From Alopecurus myosuroides (taxonomy: Eukaryota > Streptophyta > Magnoliopsida > Poales > Poaceae), in contig CM054062.1 in the NCBI GenBank assembly GCA_028641055.1, forward strand, positions 183,581,958-183,645,957: a stretch of DNA of 64,000 bases. Direction: 5' to 3'. The position numbers and the translations under genes are program-made. The notes below the pieces were generated by a model. It searched no databases. It worked only from the letters and a program-made list of their open reading frames with translations, and was not told the DNA's origin. This document shows, one piece after another, positions 21,157 to 32,500 of this stretch (within the stretch, counting starts at the first letter, position 1; each line of letters starts with the position of its first letter).

Positions 21157-21960
21157 TGTGGGGAGTGGCCAAGCAAAGCGCCTCTCGCCACGCCTCCCTT
21201 AGTCGATGAGGTCGTCACTTTAGATTCAGGAAAGGGTACATTCAATGCCGACGTGGAGGACGCTGCACTCGGGTCCCCCCTCGTCGCTGATGCTGACGAT
21301 GCTCGTGACGATGATGATGGTGCTCTTCTCGCCTCATCGGACATCGTGCTGCGCGGTGTTGTAGCTCTGTTCAGCCCGCCGTTTGTGATGTTGCTTCCCA
21401 CGCCTCTTCCGCCGTCGTCACGGCCTCCGGTGGACCCGCCAGCCCCCGACCGTCATAGCAGCAGGCTCGCAGCGAAGCCGATCGTACCAGCGGTTGACAA
21501 AGCTGTGCGAGTTCTCCACAAGAAGATGGGGCTTGACGTCGGTGATATGCCCCTGGTGCAGGCTAGGAAAGAATTCGCGAGATCTCTCAAGAATCCGCTT
21601 TCAGGTCCGGCAATCGACGCATTGTCGACCCTCTTCGGGCTGAACTTGCCGTCGATGACAGCTGCGGATGAAGCTTTGATTGCGCTCGCTGGCCCAGGGG
21701 CAGCAATTTCCCACCGCTGGTAGCATAGGATGTCTCCGTCTTATTTGCTACCTGGTTCTGAGGCCGCGCCGCCTCGCAGCATAGCCGAAGAAATGATGAT
21801 ATTTCTTTTAGAAAGGTTGATGAAGTTGGTTGAACCGGACCCTCACCAGTGCTAATTTTTTAGCGGTGGTGTTTTTTTTCTCTTTGGCCTCGGCCATATC
21901 TTGGTTGCTTCTACTATATCAATATATAAGGCAGCTTTTGCCTTGTTTCAAGAAGAAAAA
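21157..21960 (+). mobile_element. non-autonomous LINE derivative with only an ORF1 remnant
   Basis: The 804 bp insertion is flanked by AACTCATCTCCCAA (21143-21156) and AACTCATTTCCCAA (21961-21974), a 13/14 target duplication, and ends in an A-rich tail. An open frame through 21253-21723 contains RHSSRLAAKP, KKMGLDVGDMP and IDALSTLFGL, resembling the C-terminal part of plant LINE ORF1 proteins. The RT (ORF2) is absent: the ORF1 stop is followed directly by a LINE 3' UTR ending TATATCAATATATAAGGCAG...CCTTGTTTC, the same tail type as the LINE ending at 20152. It was probably mobilised in trans by that family. Confidence 0.65.
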
Positions 21961-22302
21961 AACTCATTTCCCAAGTTGAGTAATTACTCAAAATAATGAA
22001 GTTGAGTGTTACAGTGGTACTGATCAGGCTAGTACGGACTACAAAAAGGGTTTTAACCAACACTAACTTTTTTTGGTTAGAAACGGTGAAATGATCCTGG
22101 CTCTACATCAATGGATGCACACAGGCAACTAACACGGTAACACTAGGTAAGGGTTTTAACCAAACATGTGGCCTTTTTTGTTACAGCCGGAGTAGAAGAC
22201 TGCGGGGAGCAGTACATCCGCCCTCCTTGGCGCCGCTCGCTACTGGAGTATTAGAGAATTCATTCTCCAGGACATTCTTCCTCTTCCCTAGCCCCCTTCT
22301 GG

Positions 22303-22311
22303 CTATAAGTA
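22303..22311 (+). promoter_or_regulatory. TATA box of the WOX11-like gene
   Basis: CTATAAGTA lies 176-184 bases before the ATG at 22487, giving a plausible 5' UTR of about 150 bases. The LINE derivative ending at 21960 sits only about 340 bases upstream of it. Confidence 0.6.
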
Positions 22312-22486
22312 CATCCCCTCAACAAAGACATGAGGGTGCAAGTGTGGTTGTCCCCCTTGAACCTAGCTCTCTCCATCCAAGCACAAAGCCATCCAGAAAT
22401 CTACTGCCCTTCACACTTCACACACCTAGTGTGCTTAACCAACGTTTCTTTTACCCGGCCAATCCAACAATTCGACCGATCCAGCC

Positions 22487-24820
22487 ATGGAGGGGAGCAG
22501 CAACAGTCCGGACAAGCACTCGTCGGGCGGCAGCCCAGAGGAGCGAGGTAGCGGTGGCGGCGGTGGCGGAGGGAGGGGGCCAGGGGAGCCGGTGCGCTCC
22601 CGGTGGACGCCCAAGCCGGAGCAGATACTCATCCTCGAGTCTATCTTCAACAGCGGCATGGTCAACCCACCCAAGGACGAAACCGTCCGCATACGCAAGC
22701 TGCTGGAGCGCTTCGGCGCCGTCGGCGACGCCAACGTCTTCTACTGGTTTCAGAACCGCCGCTCCCGCTCACGCCGCCGCCAGCGCCAGATGCAGGCTGC
22801 CGCAGCCGCCGCTGCAGCGGCCTCCTCTGCCGCCACCACCGGCACCGCCGCCAATACCTCTCCAGCTGCAACTGCTAGCGCCATCATGGGCCTTCCGTCC
22901 GGCGCCGGTGCTGTTCATCCCATGGCAATCGGTGTCAGCGCCTGCCAGTACGAGCAACAGGCGAGCTCGTCGTCCTCGTCAGGAAGCACCGGAGGGTCAT
23001 CTCTGGGGTTGTTCGCCCATGGCGCGGGAGTGTCGACCGCCGGCCCCGTTGGGTACCTGCAGGCCTCGTGCGGCGCCTCGTCGACGCTAGCGTCCGGGCT
23101 GATGGGGGACATCGACAGCGGGGGCAGCGATGATCTATTTGCCATCTCGCGACAGATGGGGTTTGTGGGAAGCCCCGGCGGCTCGTCCTCGGCGGTGCCG
23201 AACACCGCCGTGCAGCAGCAGTACTACGCTAGCCAATTACCTGCAGGTGAGTTGGGCACGGTCGATCATGTTGGTTACGTACGTGATTCCTCTCTTCAAT
23301 TGTTGGTTGGTTCATCTATCTCTTGCATGTACAGTTCCATTAATTCCCCTCTAAATGCACTTCCATGAGAAGAGTCTAAATTATTAACTTCTGATGCGAG
23401 CAGTGCATATGCATGAAACAACCAAAATAACTTTTGACGGTGGAAATGCTGATTTCAACCTACAGTTTTCGTTGTCTATATTTAAGTGATGCGGAATTCA
23501 AGGAGATCTAGCTTGGATCTTCTGGATGGATACTTTATTTGGTCATCCTTGATAAATTAGTACATCTATATTCTTGTTCTTTAGTTCTTCGATGTTAGTT
23601 CAGTTACAACTTCATAGTACACCTGGTGCATAAGATCATAGTACATGATACATCTGTCCTCCTCTCCAACATGACATGCGCTGTTCTCAATGCTTTGAGA
23701 GTTTCAGTGGATTCATCGTGTTTATATTGTTACTTATTGAAGAGAATAAATTGGACGTTTTCCTTTAGCTCTGTTCGCTTGAATATCTCCTTGAAATCCA
23801 CTTAGTTTAAGCTAACTTTCTGGTGCCACCGCACCGAATGGAATTAGCACATGTTTATACACACTACACTTATATATTTGGTGCCCACTTTGTTAAATAG
23901 AAAGTTCTTAGTGAACTTTGGTTACTACTTCAGGATTTGCTGCATGCATGCATGAACATATACATGATCATGACCATGATGTTCTCCCCCTTGCTTACTC
24001 TTCGGTACGTAGTACCATCAAATTACTAACACATTACTTAGTGCGCATTACTACTTCTAGGTAGGATATAAAACAAGGAATGATATGATGGACAAACTAT
24101 TTATGTTTGTTTGCATGCATGCATATATATATGTGGCAGTGTCCATTCAATCTAGCACATAGTATAATACTTTGCTGACCTGTCGTACTCTCTTATATAC
24201 TCTCATGACATATCATGGAATCAAAAAATAACAAGGAATATAAGCAAAATATGCCCGGCCATTTGATAGAGAGGTCCCGACCATGAGTAAACGGTATACC
24301 GAACCAATGACATATATAATTTCTGTTTGGCTAGCTTATGCATGCATCCTTATTTCTTAATCTTGTCGCCAAATGAGTTGTTGAATTTTTATTCGGAGTG
24401 GGTTCTATGCTGTCTCTGATTGACTGGCTAATCTCATGCGCTAATTCCAGCGACGATCACGGTGTTCATCAATGGAGTCCCAATGGAGGTCCCGAGGGGC
24501 CCAATAGACTTGCGAGCCATGTTCGGCCAGGATGTGGTGCTCCTCCACTCCACCGGGGCCATCCTCCCAGTCAACGACTATGGAATTCTAATTCAGAGCC
24601 TGCAAATGGGAGAAAGCTATTTTCTGGTAACCATCCATATCACCTATCACCGGAATTTTTCTTCATGAAATTATTGTCATTCCGCACATATGCATGCATA
24701 ACCGACAAAATGTAACATTGTCTTCTTCGCAGTTTCCATGCATGCATGCTTAAATATACGACCATCTTACATTGTGTTCTTCACTTCATATGATCAACCC
24801 AGGTGTCGAGGCAAACTTGA
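22487..24820 (+). CDS. WOX11: WUSCHEL-related homeobox transcription factor, WOX11/12 clade
   Basis: Three exons give 317 codons: 22487-23246, 24451-24626 and 24803-24820. All introns are GT-AG, and the phases join to an open frame. The homeodomain is at residues about 36-100 ([20 protein letters not shown], then [18 protein letters not shown] in helix 3) with the extra loop residues of WOX proteins. Conserved [11 protein letters not shown] follows, and the C-terminal block [20 protein letters not shown]...LQMGESYFL falls in exon 2. Exon 3 adds only VSRQT and the stop, close to the VTRSS-like end I recall for rice WOX11. Alanine- and serine-rich linkers fill the middle. No TL-LFP WUS box is seen, as expected for this clade. 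WOX11 in rice promotes crown-root initiation downstream of auxin and cytokinin. It appears intact and is the only convincing host gene in the window. Confidence 0.92.
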
Positions 24821-25146
24821 AAGTGCCATACAAATTAAGTAGATACAGATCTCTATTAAGTTCTCATTGGATCGGATGGATGGAACGTTGCAGTTCTTCA
24901 ACAATCATAACCGGATGCTCTCATCCAAATCATATTTGTCCATCGACCGAGAAGCAAAGCTAGCTACAAGCAGTACATGTGGGCTGCACCCATCAGCAAA
25001 TGCTACGTAATTATATGAGAACATACGAAGCGTTCTCGGACGTTCGAGTTTTTTTATTAGGTTACGAATTACGATAGATTGTCTTCTCATCGATGATTTA
25101 TATTAGTACTGTAGAACACAAGGATACGCGCGTGCATGCATGCATA
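23941..25146. promoter_or_regulatory. cluster of RY (CATGCATG) elements in WOX11 introns and 3' flank
   Basis: CATGCA repeats occur at about 23941-23954, 24112-24125, 24338-24348 (intron 1), 24691-24699 and 24738-24750 (intron 2), and 25133-25146 (3' flank). CATGCA(TG) is the RY element bound by plant B3 factors such as LEC2/FUS3/ABI3 (activators) and VAL1/2 (Polycomb recruiters). Whether these copies act is inference. Confidence 0.45.
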
Positions 25147-25420
25147 GAGGCAGGCCTTGACAATCGAGCTAAATATTCATTTCAGAGTATCAATCGTACT
25201 ATCAGTGTTGTAATGTGTCAACCATACGCGCGCGCTTGGAATGTTTGTCCGGCCGGGTGGAAATAATATTAGATTATATATCACGATTATATATTGTGTT
25301 TATTCGTACTTTACCTTGTCTCTTCTCTGTATGCCTGCTCTATTGACCCAGGCATCTTTTTTTTCCGATAAAGAGTGGATTGTATTAACTCAAAATGAAG
25401 CATTAGAGGATACAAACAAG
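24821..25420. other. WOX11 3' flank; short minus-strand retroelement tail at 25350-25418
   Basis: The 3' flank is AT-rich with no gene. At 25350-25418 a T run followed by AAGAGTGGATTGTATTAACTC looks like the reverse complement of a non-LTR element tail (its A run on the minus strand). Alternatively CATTAGAGGATACAAACAAG at 25401 may be a worn CACTA end, since it aligns loosely with CACTAGTGGAAACAGGGCC. Confidence 0.35.
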
Positions 25421-27949
25421 GGCCTTTTGTGTTGGGCTCTCTAGTCCCCGTTGGGTTTTGGACCGGGACTGGGGATAGTCCCGGTTCAACGGCTAGGAGG
25501 CCGCACCGAACTAGTCCCGGTTCGAAATGGACCTCTAGTTCCGGTTCATAATACGGTCCGGAACTAGAGGGGTCTCGTTCGGCAGAGCCACGTGCGAGGA
25601 CCTCTAGTCCCGGGTGGTATCACGAACCGGGACTAGAGGTTCTTTGTTCCTATTTATATCATTGCACCCTGCTCTTTTCCCCCTCTCCTTAGTGTTTTCC
25701 ATTTTAGAAGGTGAGAGGTGTGTGCTACTTTGTTGTTCCTTCCTATCCACAAGAGGTGCTCGATGAAATTCCCGAGCTAGTCAGCTTCCTTCTCCTATGT
25801 TTTTCATTACCGAGCTCGAGTTTATCCCCATTTTCTCCACGGTTTGTCAAGATTTGGCGGCGCCACTGCTGTTGGAGTGTTCCAAGAGGTTAGCACCTAA
25901 ACAATTCCTAATCTTAGCATTGTGATTGCGTTACATACTTATACAATAATGCAGATGCACCGGCAATGGATGTACGGTACTGACTGACGCTCTTGCGAGT
26001 TCATTAATGACGTGCATGATTTCCTCCGTGTTGCTGATGCGAAAAAGCGGAATGGTTTTATATTTTGTCCATGTAGTGTCTGTAAGTATCAGAAGGATTA
26101 CTCTGACTCAAAGATCCTTCACAGTCACCTCTTTCGGTCCGGTTTCATGCCCAGCTATAACTGTTGGACCAAACACAGAGAGAGGGTTATAATTGAAGAG
26201 AATGAAGAAGGAGAGAATAATGACAACTATCCCCCTGAATACGGTGATACTTTCATGGGGGAAGATGAAGGGGAAGCTGAAGAAGAGGCACATGATGAGC
26301 CCGCTCATGATCTTGGTCGGACCATGCATTGCTGATGCACGGAGAAACTACGGAAGTGAAAAGGAGAGGGATAAGTTGGATCACATGTTAGAGGATCACA
26401 AAAAGTCGTTGTACCAAATTGCAAAAATGGTCTAAAAAAATCTGGGTAGCACACTGGAATTGCTGCAATGGAAGGCAGAGTGTGGTCTATCTGACAAGGG
26501 TTTTGAAAAGTTGCTGAAAATGATGAAAACATGCTTCCAAAGGACAACGTATTGCCGTCAGTACGTACGAAGCAAAGAAGGTTCTCTTCCCTCTAGGTTT
26601 AGAGGTTCAGAAGATACATGCATGCCCTAATGGCTGCATCCTCTACCGCGGCCAGGAGTACGAGAATTTTGAATGCATGCTCGGTATGCACTGCATTGCA
26701 GTATAAGATTAGACAAGATGACCCTGGTGATGTTGAGGGTGATCCCCCTCGGAAGAGGGTTCCTGTCAAGGTGATGTGGTATGCTCCTATAATACCATGG
26801 TTGAAACGTTTGTTCAGAAACAAAGAGCATGTCAAGTTTTTGCGACGGCACAAAGAGGAATGTAAGTCAGACGAAATGTTGAGACACTCCGCTGATAGGG
26901 TGCAGTGGAGAAAGATTGACATAAAGTTCAAAGATTTTGCAGGTGACGCAAGGAACTTAAGGTTTGGTCTAAATACAGATGGCATGAATACTTTTGGGGA
27001 GAAGAGATCCAGTCATAGCACCTGACCCGTGACTCTATGCATATATTATCTTTCTCCTTGGGTGTGCATGAAGCGGAAGTTCATTTTTTCTCCAGTGGTC
27101 ATCCAAGGCTCGAAGCAACCCGGCATCGACATTGATGTGTAACTGAGGCCATTATTTGATGAACTTTTACATTTGTGGGACAAACCTAGTGTACGTGTGT
27201 GGGATGAACACGAACAGAAGGAATTTGACTACGAGCGTTGTTGTTCGTAACCATCTTAGTTACCTTTCAGCACAGTCAAACATACAATGCATGCACGCAC
27301 TGTTTATATGAGACTGAAAGTATAGAATATTGTAATAAGAATGTATATCTAGGGCATCGTCGATTTCTTTTGGCTAGGCATCCCTTAAGAAAGAAAAGAA
27401 AACATTTCAACGGTCAGGCAGATCACCGACCGAAGCACGTACTGGTGCTGATGTATTTGATATGTTCAAGGATTTAAAAGTAATCTTTGGAAAGGGTCCT
27501 GGCGGACAATCTTTTCAAATGACGCTGACGGACACGTACCCATATGGACGAAGAAATCTATGTTTTTGGATCTACCCTATTTGAAATTCCTAGAGGCCCG
27601 CTCTGCAATCGACGTGATGCATGTGACAAAGAATCTTTGCGTGAACCTGCTAGACTTCTTGGGCGTGTATGGGAAGAAAAAATATACACCGGAAGCACAG
27701 TAGGACCAACAACGTATGAAAGACCCAGAAGGACTACATCCAGAACGGTTTCGAGGTCCTTCCAGCTACGCTCTTACCAAAATTGAGAACAAAATCTTTT
27801 TTGAATACCGGAGCAGTATCAAGGTCCCGTCTGGTTTCTTATCGAATATAAAGGGAATGATAAATATGGCAGAGAAAAAAAATCCAAAACCTAAAGTCTC
27901 ATGACTTCCACATCATTATGACGCAATTGCTTCCGCTTGCATTGATGGG
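25421..27949 (+). mobile_element. CACTA-2, left part: subterminal repeats and 5' half of transposase
   Basis: Subterminal repeats CTAGTCCCGG/CCGGGACTAG fill 25440-25640, followed by a TATA-like TATTTATATC (about 25650-25660) and a decayed transposase on the plus strand. The element is cut at 27949 by the Tat gypsy insertion and resumes at 51748. The true CACTA terminus on the left is not recognisable. CACTA-2 is oriented opposite to CACTA-1. Confidence 0.8.
25955..27944 (+). pseudogene. CACTA-2 TNP2 transposase, N-terminal half (decayed)
   Basis: An AG acceptor precedes ATGCACCGGCAATGGATGTACGG at 25955, the same exon boundary as in CACTA-1 (there MDARQRWMYG). Recognisable blocks: CPCSVCKYQK and GFMPSYNCWTKH (26069-26180), DDPGDVEGDPPRKRVPVKVMWY (about 26720-26780), FGLNTDGMNTFGEK (26960-27003), CTHCLYETES (about 27295-27325), IDVMHVTKNLCVN (about 27605-27650) and SSYALTKIENKIFFE (27755-27810). 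Several stops and frameshifts separate them. The last codons before the gypsy LTR read MTQLLPLALM, and the reading continues at 51753 with the GLLPDNVRVP region. Confidence 0.85.
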
Positions 27950-28843
27950 TGTCGTGGTGGTATCATGGCAGAAGCCATGGGATGGCTAATGTTTGGGGCC
28001 GATGGATGCTGGAGGTGCTCGGGGAGAGATCACACGGCGAGTAGCCGCGTGTGGGATGTCTCAAGCACTTCAAACAACAAGATCTTACCCAGGTTCAGGG
28101 CCCTCGTGTGGAGGTAACACTCCTACTCCTGCCTTTCTATCTATATATGTGTTACCGAGTAGTCACAGTACAAATCAGGCCTTCAGCCGAGTAGCCGCCC
28201 TTCTCTCTAGTTCTCTCTAGTGTTGCCTCTAGTGTTACCTCTGGAATGTGTGGCGAGTGCGGCGAACCTCTCACGGGAGGAGGCAGGGCACCTTATATAC
28301 TGGTGTCCAGCCGAATAGAATAAGACTAAAAGGTACAGCTGATGGGACATGAGCACTGCAGAACAGAGCACGCTTCCGGCTTCTCGCTGACGCGGGCGCC
28401 GTAAGTCGTCGCGCCGTTCGGAGATGGGACCTGTCCACCCTTGTCAGTGAGATAGGGTAGGCCCCTAGCCTTGTCATGTCCCCTCTGTCAGTGACATGAC
28501 TTGACAGGCGCCTACCGCACTGTAGCCACGCCGTAGCGCGGATAATCACGCGCTCCGTAAGTTAAACCGCACGCCGGTACGGACGCAGGATACGCGGGAT
28601 CCCTTGTCAGAACGACTCCATTGACTTCTGGCCTGAGTAGGAACTCACTCTCTCTACTCGGACCAACTTTTTTACTCGGATGAACATAACTTGCTTGATT
28701 TCTCCTCTTGGCCATTGGTGGGTACGGCCGGCTAGAAACCTACCGGGTAGTGAGTACCGGGTAGCCATCTACCCGGTCAAACAACACCTTTGACCTTGCT
28801 TTTAGTACTTGCCTTACCTCTACTCGGGGGTAACCCCCCGACA
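27950..28843 (-). repeat. Tat gypsy 3' LTR
   Basis: This is the copy at the 3' side of the minus-strand element. The polypurine-like GCTTCGGGGACTAA (reverse complement of 28844-28857) abuts it. It holds an extra 14 bp (GTAGTGAGTACCGG-like) near 28746 absent from the other LTR. Confidence 0.9.
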
Positions 28844-29360
28844 TTAGTCCCCGAAGCTGGTAGAGTCCTGCGAACCTGTTCACTGGGCCCTGCCAGCTTA
28901 AAACAACCCTTCTATTTATAACTGAAAGGGGTCGAGTAGCACATCCACACGGCCCTTCCATTCTTGCTTGCATCTCTGCTTCTCCGAATAGCAGTATTCT
29001 TGCTCTGTGATGCCGAGTAAAATGACTAAGCGAAATCTCGAACACAATCCCGCTCAAACGGTGCAAATCCACCTCTGCGTGTCGCTACGGGGCACGTGTC
29101 ACACCCCTGTGCCCCCGATGCCTCGGTGCCTGGAGTACAGCAGGCCACACGCCAATAACTGCACCCCCGGCCCACTAGCCTGTTAAGTCACTTCAATCGC
29201 ACTCAAGTGCCCACAATCTCGACGTGGGATTAACTGCGCCCGTTACGCGCGCGATATGCGTTGTGTGCGTTTCTAACCGGTGTGCAGCCCATGCCGCACG
29301 ATCTCTGTGCACGATCAATCTGCGAATAATCCGCTGGTAACGGCAACTCGAGGGGGAGAG

Positions 29361-29367
29361 ATAAATA
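29361..29367 (+). promoter_or_regulatory. TATA-like box of the antisense gene in the Tat element
   Basis: ATAAATA at 29361 is about 190 bases before the ATG at 29558 in an otherwise GC-rich stretch, on the strand opposite to gag-pol. Confidence 0.45.
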
Positions 29368-29557
29368 TCCCCTCGACGCCCGCTTCTCCTCTTTCCAGCC
29401 ATTTCCAATCTCACGCCCCCTTGCCTCTCTGCCGCCGTCGAGCACACCGCCAACGCAAATCCTTGCTGCGCCGCTGCTCCACGCGCCGCCAGAGAGACCG
29501 AGAGCAACTCCTCCACTGAATCTCCAACTTCAAATCTCGCACCAATCTTCCGCTTCA

Positions 29558-32500
29558 ATGGCTCGCGGAGAAGACGATGCCGCCGCCCGCGCCGGATGGG
29601 AGGGATCGGAGGTCACGGCGGAGGACTGCCAGTGGCTAGTCAACACGCGCCGCGTCCCTCCCGGCGTGAGGTGCAGGCAGCCAGGCAGCGAGATCATCCC
29701 CACGCCGGAGAAGGACGAATTCGTTGTCTTCCTCGCGCACTTCAAGCGCGGATTTGGCCTCCCAATCTCTGACTTCTTCTCCGAGTTCCTCAAGAACTTT
29801 GGCCTCCAGCCACATCACCTTCCCCCAACGCCATGGTCATGCTTTCCATCCATGCCGTGGTCTATGAAGCTTTTCTCGGCGTCTACCCAACTATCCACAG
29901 TTGGGCACGCTACTTCTTCTTCCGCAAACAAAGCATCCCCAATCCTGGGCACACAGAGAGCGTCCGCGCGATGACGCAGACGGGATGCGCCATGATGCTG
30001 CAACGCACCACTGGCCATCACCCGCGCGTGAAGGGATTGGAGACCGTGCGCAAATGGCAGCGCAGCTTCCTCTACGTGAAGAACGTCGCCACCGAAGAGG
30101 GGAAGCCAATCCAGGACCGGATAGGGCTCCCGAAGTGGAAGAACGCAAGGCCAACCCAGCAGAACTGGGGCTACAATCCCAAGAGCAACATCGAGGATGT
30201 TGTTCAGATCGAGCGGCGCCTGTCCGAGTTGCGGGACGAGGGATTCTGCCGAGATGATCCCATCGCGTGCTGGATCTCACGCCGAGCGCTCCCGCTCCAG
30301 CGTCGCTCCCACAAGATGTGCTTCATGGGAGGAAGCCGGGACTGCACAAGGACCACCACCTTCGAGCTCAGCAAAGCCGAGGTGGCCATCTGGGCAAGAT
30401 CCATCATGCAAACCTCGCTCTCCGATACCTAGCTGTATGGCTTTGAGCCGTACAGCCGCGTCAAGCGAATCGAACAGGTTAGTCCTCTATGCTTTACTTC
30501 TGCACTTTGATACCGAGTAGGTGGATTCTCAGCTTTGTATGCTTAGTCTTTGCATGCTGCGCCGAGTAGGACATCATAAACAGCTTGTTGGCTTTATGTG
30601 CTTTGTGTTTGCACGCCATGCAGAGTAGAAATCCTTAGCTGCATATGCTTTGTGTTTGCATGCTATTCCGAGTAGAACATTACATATATGCTGTTGGCTT
30701 TCTATGCTTTGTGTTTGCACGCCATGCCGAATAGAAATCCTTAGCTTTGTATGCTTTGTGTTTGCATGCTATGCCGAATAGAAATCCTTAGCTTTGTATG
30801 CTTTGTGTTTGCATGCTATGCCGAGTAGAACTCCTTAGCTGAAAACTCAACTCATTTGTGCTATCTCTTTGCCTCTACAGCATATCGGTCGCCAGGGAGA
30901 GGAAGATGTCGAGGTCTTCGAGGGCAATTGGCACGATGACCGAGAAGAGGATGATGAGAAGGTCTACGACACCCAGGATACTCTTTGCATTCCACACGCC
31001 ACTCAGCCTGGTAAGCACCAAGTTGACGCGTCTATCCGGCACTGGTCCGAGGATGACGAAGGTGACCAAGTTCACCTCTCTGACCGCGAGTAGCGCACTT
31101 TGATTTCCTTTTTTGTTTCTTAATTCCTTTTCTCTTCTACTTTGCAGAGGATCCTGAGCTGAACGATGATGACGACGAGCCCATCTATGTCCAGCCTCTA
31201 TCTGTGGCTGCTCCCACAACTCGGAAGAGGACGGGCAGTGGTGCCCAAGAACCTGCTGCCAAGAAAGCCAAGAAGACGGAGAAGAAGAAGACCACCACTG
31301 CCAGAAGGAAACCTCCACCGCCAAAGGGTAAGTCACTCCATCCGAGTACCACTTTATTGCTGTTTCTCTCTATGCTTTTCTCTTTTTCTGCTTCTCGCTA
31401 CGCCCATCTCAACCCCTTTTTCTGAACTATTTCTTTTCTCTTCCAGCACCCCTCTGGATGCTGACGCTGCCGCGGCTCCCACTAGCTCTAAGAGGAAAGC
31501 TGTTATGGACCTCGAGAAACTCGTCGAACTCTCCGAGGACGAGGATGAGCCAGTTCAGCAGGACGGGACGCGTGCGTCCTCTCCTGTTAAGTTAGAAGAA
31601 GACGCTGGCGCCGAGAACACGGGCGCTGGTGATGACGCTGATGACACCACCGAGCAGCAGCAGGATGCTGCTCACGACGAGACGCCGCCATCTCCCCCAG
31701 CTACGACAGCTGGGGAACACAATGAAAAAGACCATCAGCAACACGATAGTGCCGCCTTGGAGCGGCAAGACAACACCACCGAGCAGCAGGATACACAAAC
31801 TGCAGCTCAAGACGATCCCGCGGCCAGGCCGAGGGTAGGAGAAACCATGGACGTCCAGTCTGATCCCGCTGTCGAGCAGCGGGTTGAGAAGACAGTGGTG
31901 GAGCCAGTCCTCCAGAGCCAAGCGTAGCCAGACGCTGCGCAGGGTAGCCGGCCCCCTGTGATGCCTACCCAGCAGGCAACTCCACCGACTGCGCCAAGCT
32001 CTCCACCCAAGCAGAGTACATCCAAGACTGCTTCTCAGCAAGTTCCTCCATCTGCTTCACGCCAAGCGCCTCCGTCCGCTTCTCGGACGGACCTTGTCCC
32101 CAGCCCCAAGAAGACCAACAAGCGTGACGTTGCACCTACCCGAAAGAATCCAGCGCGCAAGGCTGCACAGGGTGGAGATCTGATGCCACCACCCAAGCCA
32201 TCGCTTGTGCCAGCCGGGAAGCCGGCAGCAAAGAACAAGCAGCTAACCATCGGCGGGCCCACCTCTAGCAGCAAGATGGCTGCTGCTGGATCTGCCGGCC
32301 CTGGCGCAGGGCCGAGTGCCGGAGATGACGTCCGCGCACAATCCAGCTGGCCGCAATACCTGCTTGAGGCGTCCAAGCAGTATGATATTTCACTGTCCAA
32401 AGGCGAGAAGAAGCTTTCTGCCTTGAAAGGAGGCCAGGCCAAGGCTGTGGACGTCAAGTCCAAAAGCAAGGAACCAAAACCAGCCCCTGAGTTCCACTCG

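Noticed and set aside
24626..24668. WOX11 ending by readthrough into intron 2 (stop at 24668)
   Set aside because: A good GT donor at 24627 and AG at 24801-24802 join in frame to VSRQT-stop, which fits the clade's C-terminus better.
25401..25420. CACTA terminal repeat of CACTA-2
   Set aside because: CATTAGAGGATACAAAC only loosely resembles CACTAGTGGAAACA, and the preceding sequence looks like the tail of another retroelement. No 3 bp duplication could be assigned.
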